Positions 1 through 9,364 of a DNA stretch of 64,000 nt are shown piece by piece. How positions within the stretch are numbered: the first letter of the stretch is position 1; each line of letters opens with the position of its first letter. The DNA is from Psychrobacter sp. TAE2020 (GTDB taxonomy: Bacteria; Pseudomonadota; Gammaproteobacteria; Pseudomonadales; Moraxellaceae): positions 162,655-226,654 of the forward strand of contig NZ_JAHLMU010000001.1 in the NCBI RefSeq assembly GCF_018919485.1, given 5' to 3'. The position numbers and the translations under genes were made by a program. Under the pieces are notes generated by a model. It was not told the DNA's origin, did no database searches, and saw only the letters and a list, made by a program, of their open reading frames with translations.

Positions 1-1567
1 AGTCATGATGTAGCGCCACGACATCACCCATGATCAATAATGCTGGGGTTGGCAGTTGGTTTTTCTCTTGTAGCTCGTTGATTGTCGCCAGAGTCCCCGT
101 TAGCACTTGCTGATTGGACATACTGGCATTAGAGACGATAGCAATAGGGGTATCGCTACTGCGACCTGCTTCAATTAAGCCTTCAGTCAACCGTGCCAGC
201 GAATGCAGGCCCATATAGAATACGACGGTCTCATCAGTGTTAAGAAAGCTTTTAAAATTATTATTAGGCGCGCCCGCTTTTAAGAATCCAGTGACAAAAC
301 GTACTGACTGCGAATGATCACGATGAGTCAGTGGAATGCCAGCATAGCTAGCAGCGGCATTAGCAGCGGTGATACCGGGCACTACTTGATAAGGGATATT
401 GTGCGCCCGTAAGCTCTCAATCTCTTCACCACCACGTCCGAAAATAAAGGGATCGCCCCCTTTTAGCCGTACTACCCGCCGACCTTTTTTAGCTTCATTG
501 ACTAACAATTCATTAATACCAAGCTGTGCTACTGCATGATTGCTACGTTTTTTACCAACGAATACTTTATCAGCATCACGGCGGCAGAGGTCTAATACTT
601 GCGGAGACACGAGAGCATCATAAAAGACGATATCGGCTTGTTGCATTAAACGTAAGGCTTTAAAGGTTAATAACTCTGGATCACCAGGGCCGGCACCAAC
701 GATATAGACTTCACCCACTAGCTGCACAGCTTTAGTGGCTGTATGGTTATGACTGTCACCGTCACTGTGATGAACACCATTACCTTCTAACCGTGAAGGG
801 GCGCTACTTGAGCTGGTTGTTTCGGCTGACGAATCAAAGTGTTGGTCAGACTGTTGAGGATCATTATTATCGATAGCCTTGCTACTAAGCAAACTGTCTT
901 TAACGATCTGTGCTGCCGTACTGTCTAAGTCAGCTTGCAGTTGCGCTGCGGCTTGGGTTTCATTACCAGCGAACATCAACTCACTAACTTGTCCTTCAAA
1001 GGCGCGCTCCCAAAACTGCCTACGACCAGTAAGAGTAGGAATTTTGGTCTTAACTTCTGCGCGAAAGTCTCCAGCCAGCTTAGCCAGTTTGCCATAGCCT
1101 TGCGGAATTAGAGTCTCAAGTCTGGCACGTAATAAACGCGCTAATACCGGTGCTTTGCCGTTGGATGAGATACCAATCACAATCGGATTGCGATCGACGA
1201 TAGCTGGGAAAATAAAATCACATAAATGCGGGGTATCAACGACGTTGACCGGAATATTAAGCTCAGTGGCATCAGCATGAACTTGATGATTGAGGGCTTC
1301 GTCATCGGTTCCAGCAATGATGACACGTGCGCCGACCATATAAGACTTGTGATAATTTTCAAATATTAACTGGTGATGGCTTTGTGTTGCCGCCCTTTTA
1401 TTATTACTCAGTAATGCTTGTAACTCAGGGCAAATGCTAGGCGCAAGGATAGTGATAGCAGCACCTGCACGGCTGAGCAAATCTGCCTTACGTAGTGCCA
1501 CATCACCGCCGCCGACGATAAGCACTTTGCGACCTGCTAATTTAAAAAACAGCGGAAAGGTATTCAT
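1..1567 (-). CDS. cysG: Siroheme synthase CysG (3' end beyond window)
   Basis: Multifunctional enzyme making siroheme from uroporphyrinogen III, the cofactor of the sulfite reductase encoded downstream. I read the minus frame by eye from an ATG at 1567 (protein starts MNTFPLFFKLAG) and saw no stop down to base 2, so the C-terminus lies outside. The N-terminal precorrin-2 dehydrogenase/ferrochelatase half shows the nucleotide-binding VLIVGGGDVALRKA near residue 14. The C-terminal methyltransferase half starts near residue 283 with YIVGAGPGDPELLT, followed by GGDPFIFGRGGEE and VPGITAANAAASYAGIPLTH. Between the halves (about 215-280) is an unusually long Ser/Asp/His-rich linker. The gene belongs with the cys genes to the right although an alcohol dehydrogenase and a WG-repeat gene intervene. 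Confidence 0.95.
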   Translation of the reverse strand, partial: MNTFPLFFKLAGRKVLIVGGGDVALRKADLLSRAGAAITILAPSICPELQALLSNNKRAATQSHHQLIFENYHKSYMVGARVIIAGTDDEALNHQVHADATELNIPVNVVDTPHLCDFIFPAIVDRNPIVIGISSNGKAPVLARLLRARLETLIPQGYGKLAKLAGDFRAEVKTKIPTLTGRRQFWERAFEGQVSELMFAGNETQAAAQLQADLDSTAAQIVKDSLLSSKAIDNNDPQQSDQHFDSSAETTSSSSAPSRLEGNGVHHSDGDSHNHTATKAVQLVGEVYIVGAGPGDPELLTFKALRLMQQADIVFYDALVSPQVLDLCRRDADKVFVGKKRSNHAVAQLGINELLVNEAKKGRRVVRLKGGDPFIFGRGGEEIESLRAHNIPYQVVPGITAANAAASYAGIPLTHRDHSQSVRFVTGFLKAGAPNNNFKSFLNTDETVVFYMGLHSLARLTEGLIEAGRSSDTPIAIVSNASMSNQQVLTGTLATINELQEKNQLPTPALLIMGDVVALHHD

Positions 1568-1786
1568 AGTATTTAAAATTCACATTTTAATAGGATTTAA
1601 TTTATATCGCTATTATGGAGCATAGCTGGCATAGGCTCATCTAGTGAATTGGCATTAGCATAGTCATTATTGGGATATTAAAAGCGATTTTTGATAATAA
1701 AGGGAATAGCTAAGCTATAAAAAACGAGCGTAGATAAGGGGTGAGCGCCATATAGACCTATGTATTTTCAGCCCTAATCGACATAA

Positions 1787-1823
1787 AGAAGGGCATATTA
1801 CGCTACTAGTAATATACCCTTCT
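1787..1823 (-). terminator. Stem-loop downstream of the alcohol dehydrogenase
   Basis: Inverted repeat of 15 bp with one mismatch (1787-1801 against 1809-1823) and a 7-nt loop, just after the stop of the minus-strand dehydrogenase. The U-tract on the minus side is poor, so termination is inferred. A 13-bp direct duplication (gcacaacggttaa) follows around 1831-1857. The spacer 1568-1876 shows nothing else. Confidence 0.5.
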
Positions 1824-1876
1824 GATTCAGCACAACGGTTAAGCACAACGGTTAAGAAAAATTAGCTTAGATATAT

Positions 1877-3181
1877 TTAAGCTGTAGCTTGTTCAGCCTC
1901 TTTTTTATCACTAGCTTGCTTAATTCTAGTCAAAATCTCTTTGATACCCGATGCTGGCATATAAGTTGGCACGGCATAAGTATCGCTAACTTCTTTAGCC
2001 GCCGCTTTAGCCATGCTATCGAAATCACTAGTTTGCATGCCTTTGACTGTAGGATCGATGTTCACAGTCGCTAGTAACTCTCTAACCTTAGCGATTAGGT
2101 TATTCGCTATGTCACCGTCACTACTACCTACCTTGCCACTCTCAACGATACCAATTTTTTTCGCCAGAATTGCCAAGCGTTTTTCACTAGCTTTACGGTT
2201 TAGATCTAATACGTAAGGCAAAACAATAGCATTGGCACGACCATGAGGAATACCGTAATGTGCGCCTAATTGGTGAGCGATAGCATGAACGTAACCTAAA
2301 CCAGCTTTGTTAAAAGCAATGCCACCGTAATGTGCGGCAATACCCATCTCTTCGCGAGCTTTTATATTGGTACCATCCTTATAAGCTATTGGTAGATACT
2401 CCATCACCCCTTTAGTCGCAGACGCCGCATAGTAGTCCGTTTCAGCGCCAGCATTAACACTCATCCATGCCTCTAACGCATGAGTGAGCACATCGATACC
2501 AGTGTCAGCAGTGATATGGGGTGGCATACCTTGCATAATAGCTGGATCGATAGCGGCAGCCAACGGCACCATTTTTGGATCGATAGAAATGGCTTTTTGA
2601 TGAGTCTTATCGTCGGATACTACGGCACCGATAGTTGCCTCTGAGCCAGTGCCTGCTGTCGTAGGGATGCAGTACAATGGCATACAAGGCTTACGGGCTT
2701 TGAATAATCCAATCAGCTGTTTTGGCTGACAGTTATTACCTTGACTCATAGCAATCATTTTTGCAGCATCAATGACTGAACCGCCACCGATAGCTAGCAC
2801 AGCGTCGCAATTGGCATTTTTAGACTGGCGTAAACCATCTTCAACCACTTTAAAAGTAGGATCAGGGGTGATGCCATCATAAATAACATACTCAATATTA
2901 TGAGCTTGCAGATAGTCGGTAACTTTTGCCGGTACGCCAAGCTTATTAAGCACTGCATCAGTAACGATAAATACCTTAGTGCCGCCTTCATTGATAATCA
3001 TGTCACACAGCTCGTGACAAGACTTATCACCGACGAATAGTAGCGGTCGGGGCATAGGTATGACCATTGAGAACACTTTTAGTACTTTAGCTCTAGTCTT
3101 AGCAACGGCTAAATAGCCGGCATGTTGCAAGATGTCATTATTCATTATTTTAGAGATACTACTGCGGTTTTGGCTAGCCAT
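1877..3181 (-). CDS. Iron-containing alcohol dehydrogenase
   Basis: Group III (Fe-ADH) NAD(P)-dependent alcohol dehydrogenase of 434 aa, cytoplasmic. The dinucleotide-binding GGGSVIDAAK lies near residue 130. The metal-binding residues are visible as DTGIDVLTHALEAW (Asp and His) and the later HAIAHQLGAHYGIPHG (two His), so the enzyme looks intact. It is slightly longer than the usual 380-400 aa because of an N-terminal extension (about 25 residues), but AGGA is correctly spaced before the first ATG. The substrate cannot be read from sequence; butanol, lactaldehyde and 4-hydroxybutyrate dehydrogenases share this fold. It is a single-gene unit between cysG and a convergent stem-loop, with no obvious link to sulfur metabolism. 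Confidence 0.93.
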   Translation of the reverse strand: MASQNRSSISKIMNNDILQHAGYLAVAKTRAKVLKVFSMVIPMPRPLLFVGDKSCHELCDMIINEGGTKVFIVTDAVLNKLGVPAKVTDYLQAHNIEYVIYDGITPDPTFKVVEDGLRQSKNANCDAVLAIGGGSVIDAAKMIAMSQGNNCQPKQLIGLFKARKPCMPLYCIPTTAGTGSEATIGAVVSDDKTHQKAISIDPKMVPLAAAIDPAIMQGMPPHITADTGIDVLTHALEAWMSVNAGAETDYYAASATKGVMEYLPIAYKDGTNIKAREEMGIAAHYGGIAFNKAGLGYVHAIAHQLGAHYGIPHGRANAIVLPYVLDLNRKASEKRLAILAKKIGIVESGKVGSSDGDIANNLIAKVRELLATVNIDPTVKGMQTSDFDSMAKAAAKEVSDTYAVPTYMPASGIKEILTRIKQASDKKEAEQATA

Positions 3182-3413
3182 AAAGGAATCCTTTTTTAAT
3201 GCTGTGGTTAGTAGTAATAGCTGACTATTGTTTTAGCTTATTATTTTAACTTATTGTGCCATTAAACTATGGCTAATGTGGTTATTAGTGCGGACTGATG
3301 TGTTCTTATGAAAATAGTTATAAGTTTTCACCAATTAACTGAGGTAAGCTGAGTTAAAACAGCTCATAATCTTAGTATTAAAGTATTGTATTAGAGTAAT
3401 AAAGGCAGTGACT

Positions 3414-4385
3414 ATGAACTTTAGCAATGTTTTGATGGTTTTAAAAAAGTCAGGCACTATTTTTGGGCTGATATTTGGCTCGCTGATCAGTACGCAAGCG
3501 CTGGCAGAATGTGAACTAGACGCAGGGTATAAGCTATCGCAAGGTGTTGAATTTGACGAATATTGCTCGTTTAATGAAGATCTGGCTCCTATTGTAAAAA
3601 ACAGCAAATATGGCTTCGTTAACCGAAAAGGCGTAATAAAAATCAAACCGGAATACGATTTATTAGGAGCTTTTGTCGAAGGTTTAGCCAGTATACATAA
3701 CCACGAAAAATCAGGTTATATAGACACAAAAGGTGAAGTAATAATACCTTTTATCTACGATAGCACTTACCCGTTTGAAGAGGGCTTAGCTGTGGTTGAG
3801 GTCGATAGCAAAAGAGGGGTTGTCGATAAACAGGGACAAGTGATTATTCCAATAATATACGATGATTTAATTGGTTTTTCTGAGGGATTGTCTGCCGTAG
3901 AGATGAAGGGAAAGTATGGCTACATTGACATTAATAATAAACTGATTATTCCTTATGACTATGATTCTACTATTTCTTTTAAAGAGGGATTGGCGGCAGT
4001 TGAAAAAAATGAAAAATTTGGATTTATTGATAGGTTAAATAACATCGTTATACCTATCGAGTATGATAGCGTAACTTGGTTTTCAGGTACTTTAGCAGTC
4101 GTTAACCATGATAATAAGTTTATGATCATTGATAGATCAAATAGGGTAGTCAAAGAGCTCAATCATAGCGTGGTTTTCCCTTTTGTTAATGGATTAGCGC
4201 TTGTTTATAATAATGGTCAAGATAACCAAGGCAAACATGGATTTATTGATATAAAGGGAGAGATTAAAATCCCTCTAATATATGATGATATTCCTTTTGC
4301 CTATCCCTTTGCTGATGGCACGGCTCATGTGCAAAAAGATGGGGAGTGGTTCTACATCGATAGAGCAGGAAAACGATTAAAGTAA
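3414..4385 (+). CDS. Exported WG-repeat protein
   Basis: 323-aa protein with a signal peptide ending ALA|E and about eight WG (KWGFID-type) repeats of 40-45 residues covering the rest: KYGFVNRKG, KSGYIDTKG, KRGVVDKQG, KYGYIDINN, KFGFIDRLN, KFMIIDRSN, KHGFIDIKG and a terminal GEWFYIDRAGK. Each is followed by a (I)IP..YD strand and an EGLA turn. WG repeats form beta-rich scaffolds and have no known enzymatic role; the protein is probably periplasmic or surface-exposed. The ATG at 3414 with AAAGG upstream is preferred over the GTG at 3408. The gene converges with cysH, and a shared terminator separates them. Function unknown. Confidence 0.88.
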   Translation: MNFSNVLMVLKKSGTIFGLIFGSLISTQALAECELDAGYKLSQGVEFDEYCSFNEDLAPIVKNSKYGFVNRKGVIKIKPEYDLLGAFVEGLASIHNHEKSGYIDTKGEVIIPFIYDSTYPFEEGLAVVEVDSKRGVVDKQGQVIIPIIYDDLIGFSEGLSAVEMKGKYGYIDINNKLIIPYDYDSTISFKEGLAAVEKNEKFGFIDRLNNIVIPIEYDSVTWFSGTLAVVNHDNKFMIIDRSNRVVKELNHSVVFPFVNGLALVYNNGQDNQGKHGFIDIKGEIKIPLIYDDIPFAYPFADGTAHVQKDGEWFYIDRAGKRLK

Positions 4386-4400
4386 TAAATTTTAAATAAA

Positions 4401-4429
4401 AAAAGCCTTTTCGTCATGAAAAGGCTTTT
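4401..4429. terminator. Bidirectional terminator between WG-repeat gene and cysH
   Basis: Perfect 12-bp stem (4401-4412 with 4418-4429), loop gtcat, flanked by A-run and T-run, so it can serve both convergent genes. Confidence 0.85.
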
Positions 4430-4451
4430 AGCGTTCAGTAATAGGGAAAAC

Positions 4452-5090
4452 TTACAGCTGAGTATGCAAACCACATTCGCGATGCTCTTCTACTTTAGTA
4501 GGATCAAAGTAGTCAAACTCGTTTGGCAAATCATTTTCTTGAAGGTAAACATCTAGATCGGCGTCGGTTTTTTCAAACAGCGGTGCAACTTTTAACACCC
4601 CATCTTTAGACAAACTAAGCACATCAAGCCCTTGACGGAATTCGGTTTGATCTTTACGAATGGCGTTAAACCAAACGTCAGGCTTTAGCTCATTAAGCGC
4701 ACGGCGAAATGGCTCAAGCTTCACTTGATCAGTGAACTCGTCATGGAGTGGATTATCAATACCAGGAATACCTTCCATAGTGACGTCACGATGGGCAGAA
4801 GTTTGCTTAGGAATATAAGTGATGACGTTAAGGTTTAAGTCACTGATAACTTTATTAGCAAATTTATAAGTCGCGTCAGTGTTATAGCCTGAATCTACCC
4901 ATAGTACAGTGATGTCTGGGCGCTGTTTGGCTACTAAGTGCAAAATCGCTGACTCATAAGGGCGGAAGTTGGTAGTGATAATTGGGTTTTTGGCTTGGCT
5001 TAGCGCCCATTCGACGATTTGCTCAGGTGACTTACCTTGTAGCTGTTGATTGGCTTGATCGATATCTAGACTAGGGTGTAGCTGACTCAT
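4452..5090 (-). CDS. cysH: Phosphoadenylyl/adenylyl-sulfate reductase CysH-type
   Basis: 212-aa member of the PAPS/APS reductase family, which reduces activated sulfate to sulfite with thioredoxin. The C-terminal catalytic motif ECGLH is present, as are VDSGYNTDATYKF (the (L/V)DTG region) and WFNAIRKDQTEFR. The N-terminal nucleotide loop reads TNFRPYESAILH, diverged from the usual SSSFG..S. The catalytic Cys is the only cysteine, so the CC/CxxC ligands of the [4Fe-4S] APS reductases are missing, and the segment before ECGLH is shortened. By that criterion it resembles PAPS-type enzymes, although no APS kinase gene is in the window. AAGGATC precedes the ATG. It lies downstream of cysI-DUF934 on the same strand, about 120 nt away. 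Confidence 0.88.
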   Translation of the reverse strand: MSQLHPSLDIDQANQQLQGKSPEQIVEWALSQAKNPIITTNFRPYESAILHLVAKQRPDITVLWVDSGYNTDATYKFANKVISDLNLNVITYIPKQTSAHRDVTMEGIPGIDNPLHDEFTDQVKLEPFRRALNELKPDVWFNAIRKDQTEFRQGLDVLSLSKDGVLKVAPLFEKTDADLDVYLQENDLPNEFDYFDPTKVEEHRECGLHTQL

Positions 5091-5212
5091 TATATGATCC
5101 TTGATTTAGGGTAAATTAAAATTAATGGTTATTACTATAAATAATTTATGCTATTAAGATTAGTAGCTCGTTGATAGCAAAGTTAGTCATAAAAATAGGG
5201 TTTCTAAATAAT

Positions 5213-5803
5213 CTAGCCATTAGCGAACATAGGCAAGGCAGCTGCATTTTGACCATCATAGCTACTAGCCAGCGCAGTAAAGGCTTGGCTTATATCTGAT
5301 TTCAAATCATGCTCGCTTAATACAAAGCTGTCGACTCCGACTCGTAATAGATAAGCAATTTGATCACGGCCAAAGGCACCAGCGATGCGAATCTCACCTT
5401 GATAACCTAGTTGGCGCAAAGTTTGTACAAAACTAAAATCACGGCCATCAGCAAACAGTGGTACGTGAATGACAATCAAGGCCTGCTGTAGTAAAAACTC
5501 GCTCAATCCAGCTAATGCATCAGCATCCGTATTGGAGGTCAACCAAATGCCTAGGCGACTGCTATGATGAGCTAGCAACTCGTAAACTTCATGCAGTAGA
5601 CCGCCTGCCAGCGCACCTTTGCTATCTAATAAATCAGTCAGTGGTACTAATACGTCGAGTTTTTCTTGTTTGTGCAGCAACTCAAGCAAAGTCACGTGAG
5701 CCAAGGCAATACCATCAGGCAGATCAGCGGTAGTTAGCGCTTGCCAGCGATCTTGGCCGCTAATATCGACCCCAGTGCTGTTGAAGATGTGATGATTACC
5801 CAT
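5213..5803 (-). CDS. DUF934 protein of sulfite reduction
   Basis: About 196 aa, family DUF934 (COG3749), found next to cysI in many Proteobacteria and presumed to help sulfite reduction; its biochemical role is not settled. The start is set by ATGGGTAA, where the ATG overlaps the cysI stop (TAA), with AAGGAGAAGG six bases upstream. An in-frame upstream codon at 5827 is less likely. The overlap implies translational coupling to cysI. No cysteines or cofactor motifs stand out; the protein looks soluble and mixed alpha/beta. The pairing with a CysI lacking a CysJ partner suggests a ferredoxin-type electron route, which is inference. Confidence 0.85.
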   Translation of the reverse strand: MGNHHIFNSTGVDISGQDRWQALTTADLPDGIALAHVTLLELLHKQEKLDVLVPLTDLLDSKGALAGGLLHEVYELLAHHSSRLGIWLTSNTDADALAGLSEFLLQQALIVIHVPLFADGRDFSFVQTLRQLGYQGEIRIAGAFGRDQIAYLLRVGVDSFVLSEHDLKSDISQAFTALASSYDGQNAAALPMFANG

Positions 5804-7481
5804 AGACCTTCTCCTTAAATGGGGCAATGCCTACGCGATTAATCACTTCGCCAAAGCCCTCAACCTCGTTGTCACTATTAGCACGTATCTCAAGATACAC
5901 GTCTAAAATAGTCTGTAGAGTGCTAGCGACGTCAGAGGCTGGAACCGCTTTACCTAGTATTTTACCTAATTTGGCATCATCGCTAGAATTACCGCCCAAG
6001 CTGATTTGATACCAGTGCTCGCCTTTTTTATCTACCCCTAAGATACCTATATCGCCAACATGGTGATGAGCACAAGCGTTCATACAGCCCGACATATTGA
6101 GACGTATATCACCTAAGTCATATAAGTAGTCAAGATCATTGAACTGTTTTTCGATTTGTTCAGCGATATTGTGAGTGGTAGCATTGGCAAGTGAGCAATA
6201 ATCCCAGCCAGGGCAGACAATCATATCGGTTAAAGTATTGATATTAGCGCGGGCTAAATGCAGCTTATCTAACTGCTGCCATAACTCATATAAGTGACTA
6301 ACTTGTACGTCAGCGAATACCAAATTTTGCTGATACGTGCCACGTAGCTCACCAAAGCTATATTGGTCAGACAAGTCAGCTAAGGCGTCCATCTGCGCAT
6401 CACTGACATCGCCGGAGGGCACATAGCGACCGTCGACTAAGCCGGCTTTTAGAGAGATCACTACCGCACGATAGCCGCCTATTTTATGAGCGACTGTATT
6501 TTGAGTGTACCAATTACTAAAACCTTTATTTTCACTCAGTAGCTTTTGCAGCTCAGACTGTACTTGTAGCGCATCAATTGCTACGTAATCAGGTGCACTA
6601 AAGAAGCTGCTAGCCGTGGCGAAGTTGTCTGCTGTCAATGTTAAAGCGCCATCTTTAGTATGGGCTTGCCATTCAGCATCGACCAACTTAGCAAACTCAC
6701 GGCCACCCATGCTCTCTACTAATATCTTGATACGAGCTTTATATTTATTATCACGGCGACCGTGCAAGTTATATACCCGCAAAATAGCGTCTAGATAGCT
6801 CAGTAGATGCTTACGTGGTAAGAACTCATTGATCACTTTACCAATCACTGGCGTACGACCCAAACCACCGCCAACTATCACTTCAAAGCCAATCTCGCCG
6901 GCGTCATTGGTTTTCACATGTAAGCCAACATCATGAACTTGGGTAGCAGCACGGTCATTCTCAGTACCGATAACCGCAATCTTAAACTTGCGGGGTAAAA
7001 AGGCAAACTCAGGATGAAAGGTTGACCACTGACGGATAATCTCACAATAAGGACGGGGATCAGCAATTTCTGCTTGATGAATACCAGCGTAAGGGTCCGT
7101 AGTGGTATTGCGAATACAGTTGCCAGAAGTCTGAATGGCGTGCATCTGTACGGTCGCAAGCTCAGCTAAAATATCGGGTACATCTTCTAATTTTGGCCAG
7201 TTAAGCTGGATATTAGTACGAGTCGTGAAGTGGCCATAGCCTTTGTCATATTTACGAGTGATTTCTGCTAATTTGCGCAATTGATAGCTGGCAAGCAGAC
7301 CATAAGGAATGGCGATACGCAGCATAGGTGCATAGCGCTGAATATAGAGGCCATTCTGCAAACGCAGTGGCAAAAACTGCTCTTCTGGCAGCTCACCTTT
7401 TAAGAAGCGTTGAGTCTGGTCGCGAAATTGGGCAACCCGTTCCTCAACCAAAGCTTGATCAGCATAATTATATTGATACAT
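5796..7481 (-). CDS. cysI: Sulfite reductase hemoprotein (CysI/nitrite-sulfite reductase family)
   Basis: 561-aa siroheme/[4Fe-4S] reductase that turns sulfite into sulfide. The N-terminal ferredoxin-like half-domain includes GYGHFTTRTNIQLNW and TSGNCIRNTTTDP. The cluster and siroheme ligands are the four cysteines in CPGWDYCSLANATTH and NMSGCMNACAHHHVGDIG. The anion-site region FLPRKFKIAVIG and the GGGLGRTP motif are present. No flavoprotein CysJ gene is nearby, so reduction by ferredoxin is plausible. First gene of the minus-strand cysI-DUF934-cysH group, divergent from sat across a 512-nt spacer. Confidence 0.95.
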   Translation of the reverse strand: MYQYNYADQALVEERVAQFRDQTQRFLKGELPEEQFLPLRLQNGLYIQRYAPMLRIAIPYGLLASYQLRKLAEITRKYDKGYGHFTTRTNIQLNWPKLEDVPDILAELATVQMHAIQTSGNCIRNTTTDPYAGIHQAEIADPRPYCEIIRQWSTFHPEFAFLPRKFKIAVIGTENDRAATQVHDVGLHVKTNDAGEIGFEVIVGGGLGRTPVIGKVINEFLPRKHLLSYLDAILRVYNLHGRRDNKYKARIKILVESMGGREFAKLVDAEWQAHTKDGALTLTADNFATASSFFSAPDYVAIDALQVQSELQKLLSENKGFSNWYTQNTVAHKIGGYRAVVISLKAGLVDGRYVPSGDVSDAQMDALADLSDQYSFGELRGTYQQNLVFADVQVSHLYELWQQLDKLHLARANINTLTDMIVCPGWDYCSLANATTHNIAEQIEKQFNDLDYLYDLGDIRLNMSGCMNACAHHHVGDIGILGVDKKGEHWYQISLGGNSSDDAKLGKILGKAVPASDVASTLQTILDVYLEIRANSDNEVEGFGEVINRVGIAPFKEKVYG

Positions 7482-7993
7482 GACGTACTCTCAATTTCGA
7501 ATTTTAGAATAAAAGGCAGTGTGCAATCGATACAAGCTTCACAGACAATAAGTTTATGAATGCAAGCTTTAGCAGTAATAGCTTTATAAGGGTATAAAAT
7601 TTGCTAAATAGCTAATTCAAAAGTAGCTAATCCAAAGTATCTGAATTAAAAAGTAGCTGAAACAAAAAAACAGCATCAGCAAAAACTAGATAAGCGCGTC
7701 TTCAATAGGGTGTCAAATTAACTTAGCTTCACATCATATAAGCTTACGACTCAAATTATAAATTCCTTTAAGTCATATCTATAGTAAAACACAGCATAAA
7801 TTTTCATAACGAAAATTAGGTAGCCTATGTACATCTTCTATAGCCAATAGCATCATCTGAGACATTATTGATCACTAGCCAGCTTTTATAGTCGCCTAAT
7901 AGCTGTGTTAGTGGTGCTGTGGTTAGTTTTATCTTCAGTGCTATCCCTACTATTATTATAATCGCCATCCAATTTAAGGTTCTAAAGACTACT
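7482..7993. other. Divergent spacer between cysI and sat
   Basis: AT-rich 512-nt region that must hold the promoters of both divergent sulfur operons. It contains several short direct repeats of aaagtagctna type around 7620-7670. I could not place -35/-10 boxes or a CysB-like operator with confidence. An open frame extends leftwards from sat to 7919 but lacks a ribosome site. Confidence 0.4.
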
Positions 7994-9271
7994 ATGACAC
8001 AACCTACAGCCGCTCAAAATTCGCAAACATCAACCTCAGTGCAGCATCCTAATCTAGTACCTCCGCATGGCAGTAGCGAGTTAAAGCCTTTATTATTAAC
8101 TGGTGATGCTCGCACTCAAGCGCTAGAACTGGCCAGCACTTTGCCACAGATAACCCTGAGCTCACGTGAGCGTGGTGATTTGATCATGCTAGGTATTGGC
8201 GGTTTTACTCCCCTTAATGGCTTTATGAATCAAGCCGATTGGCAAGGTGTAGTCGATAATATGCGCTTACAAACAGGAGCTAATGCTGGCTTGTTTTGGC
8301 CTATTCCTATTACCTTGTCTGCGCCAAAAACAATCGCTGATACTCTGAACAACGGCGATAAAGTGGCGCTAGTGGCAGAGGATGGCGAGATTATGGGGCT
8401 GTTAACAGTAGAAGAAACTTATACTATTGATAAGCTGCGCGAGTGCCAGCAAGTCTTTACGACTACTGATAGTGAGCATCCGGGTGTACAGCAAGTGCTT
8501 AGCCAAAATGAAGTTAATATCGCCGGTCAAGTTGAGGTGTTGAGCGAGGGTGAGTTTCCAACGCTATACCCTGAAACCTATAAAACCCCTGAGCAAACCC
8601 GCCAACTCCTTACCGATAAAGGCTGGAAAACGGTTGCAGCCTTCCAAACTCGTAACCCTATGCATCGCTCGCATGAGTATTTAGCTAAGATTGCCATTGA
8701 GATTTGTGATGGGGTATTAGTGCATTCACTGTTAGGAGCGCTTAAGCCCGGTGATATTCCAGCTGAAGTACGTCAAGAGGCGATCAAGGCTTTGATTGAC
8801 AACTATTTTAAAGCGGATACCGTTATCCAAGCCGGCTATCCACTAGACATGCGCTATGCTGGGCCACGTGAAGCTTTATTACATGCGCTCTTTCGCCAAA
8901 ACTATGGCTGTAGTCATCTAATCGTTGGTCGTGACCATGCTGGTGTTGGCGATTATTATGGGGCTTTTGATGCGCAAACCATCTTTGAGAAGTTAGAAAA
9001 AGACGATTTATTAACGCAACCATTAAAGATAGATTGGACGTTTTGGTGTAACGCTTGTGGGGCGATGGCCTCAAGTAAAACTTGTCCGCATGATGCGAGT
9101 CAACATGTCAAAGTATCAGGAACCAAACTGCGTAAAGCGTTATCAGAAGATGAAGAAGTACCCGATAACTTCAGCCGCCCTGAAGTGTTGGATATTTTAC
9201 GTAGCTACTATGCCAGTATTGCCCGTGAGGAACGTACTGAAGTTAAACTAGTAGGGGCTTCTGCGTTATAA
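7994..9271 (+). CDS. sat: Sulfate adenylyltransferase (Sat-type ATP sulfurylase)
   Basis: 425-aa single-chain ATP sulfurylase forming APS from ATP and sulfate, the first step of assimilation. Family signatures are [13 protein letters not shown] near residue 218 (catalytic QxRNPxHxxHE) and [13 protein letters not shown] near 312 (GRDHAG). [18 protein letters not shown] segment resembles the zinc-binding cysteines of some bacterial Sat proteins. There is no C-terminal APS kinase domain. The reading frame is open back to 7919, but that part is hydrophobic and atypical, so I take the ATG at 7994 (MTQPTAAQN). This is the homo-oligomeric enzyme, not the CysDN heterodimer of enterics. Confidence 0.94.
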   Translation: MTQPTAAQNSQTSTSVQHPNLVPPHGSSELKPLLLTGDARTQALELASTLPQITLSSRERGDLIMLGIGGFTPLNGFMNQADWQGVVDNMRLQTGANAGLFWPIPITLSAPKTIADTLNNGDKVALVAEDGEIMGLLTVEETYTIDKLRECQQVFTTTDSEHPGVQQVLSQNEVNIAGQVEVLSEGEFPTLYPETYKTPEQTRQLLTDKGWKTVAAFQTRNPMHRSHEYLAKIAIEICDGVLVHSLLGALKPGDIPAEVRQEAIKALIDNYFKADTVIQAGYPLDMRYAGPREALLHALFRQNYGCSHLIVGRDHAGVGDYYGAFDAQTIFEKLEKDDLLTQPLKIDWTFWCNACGAMASSKTCPHDASQHVKVSGTKLRKALSEDEEVPDNFSRPEVLDILRSYYASIAREERTEVKLVGASAL

Positions 9272-9301
9272 TTTAACGAAATTTATTACAGCCTAAAGCA
9301 T

Positions 9302-9338
9302 AAAAAAGGTGTCAGACTTAACGTTTGACACCTTTTTT
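9302..9338. terminator. Bidirectional terminator sat / lipoprotein
   Basis: 13-bp stem (9302-9314 with 9326-9338), 11-nt loop, A6 on the left and T6 on the right. It lies between two convergent genes. Confidence 0.88.
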
Positions 9339-9364
9339 CGGTTATAGATTTGCCTAGCTATAAG

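Noticed and set aside
7919-7993. In-frame N-terminal extension of Sat (25 hydrophobic residues)
   Set aside because: Sat is a soluble enzyme and the extension has no ribosome site; the ATG at 7994 fits the family.
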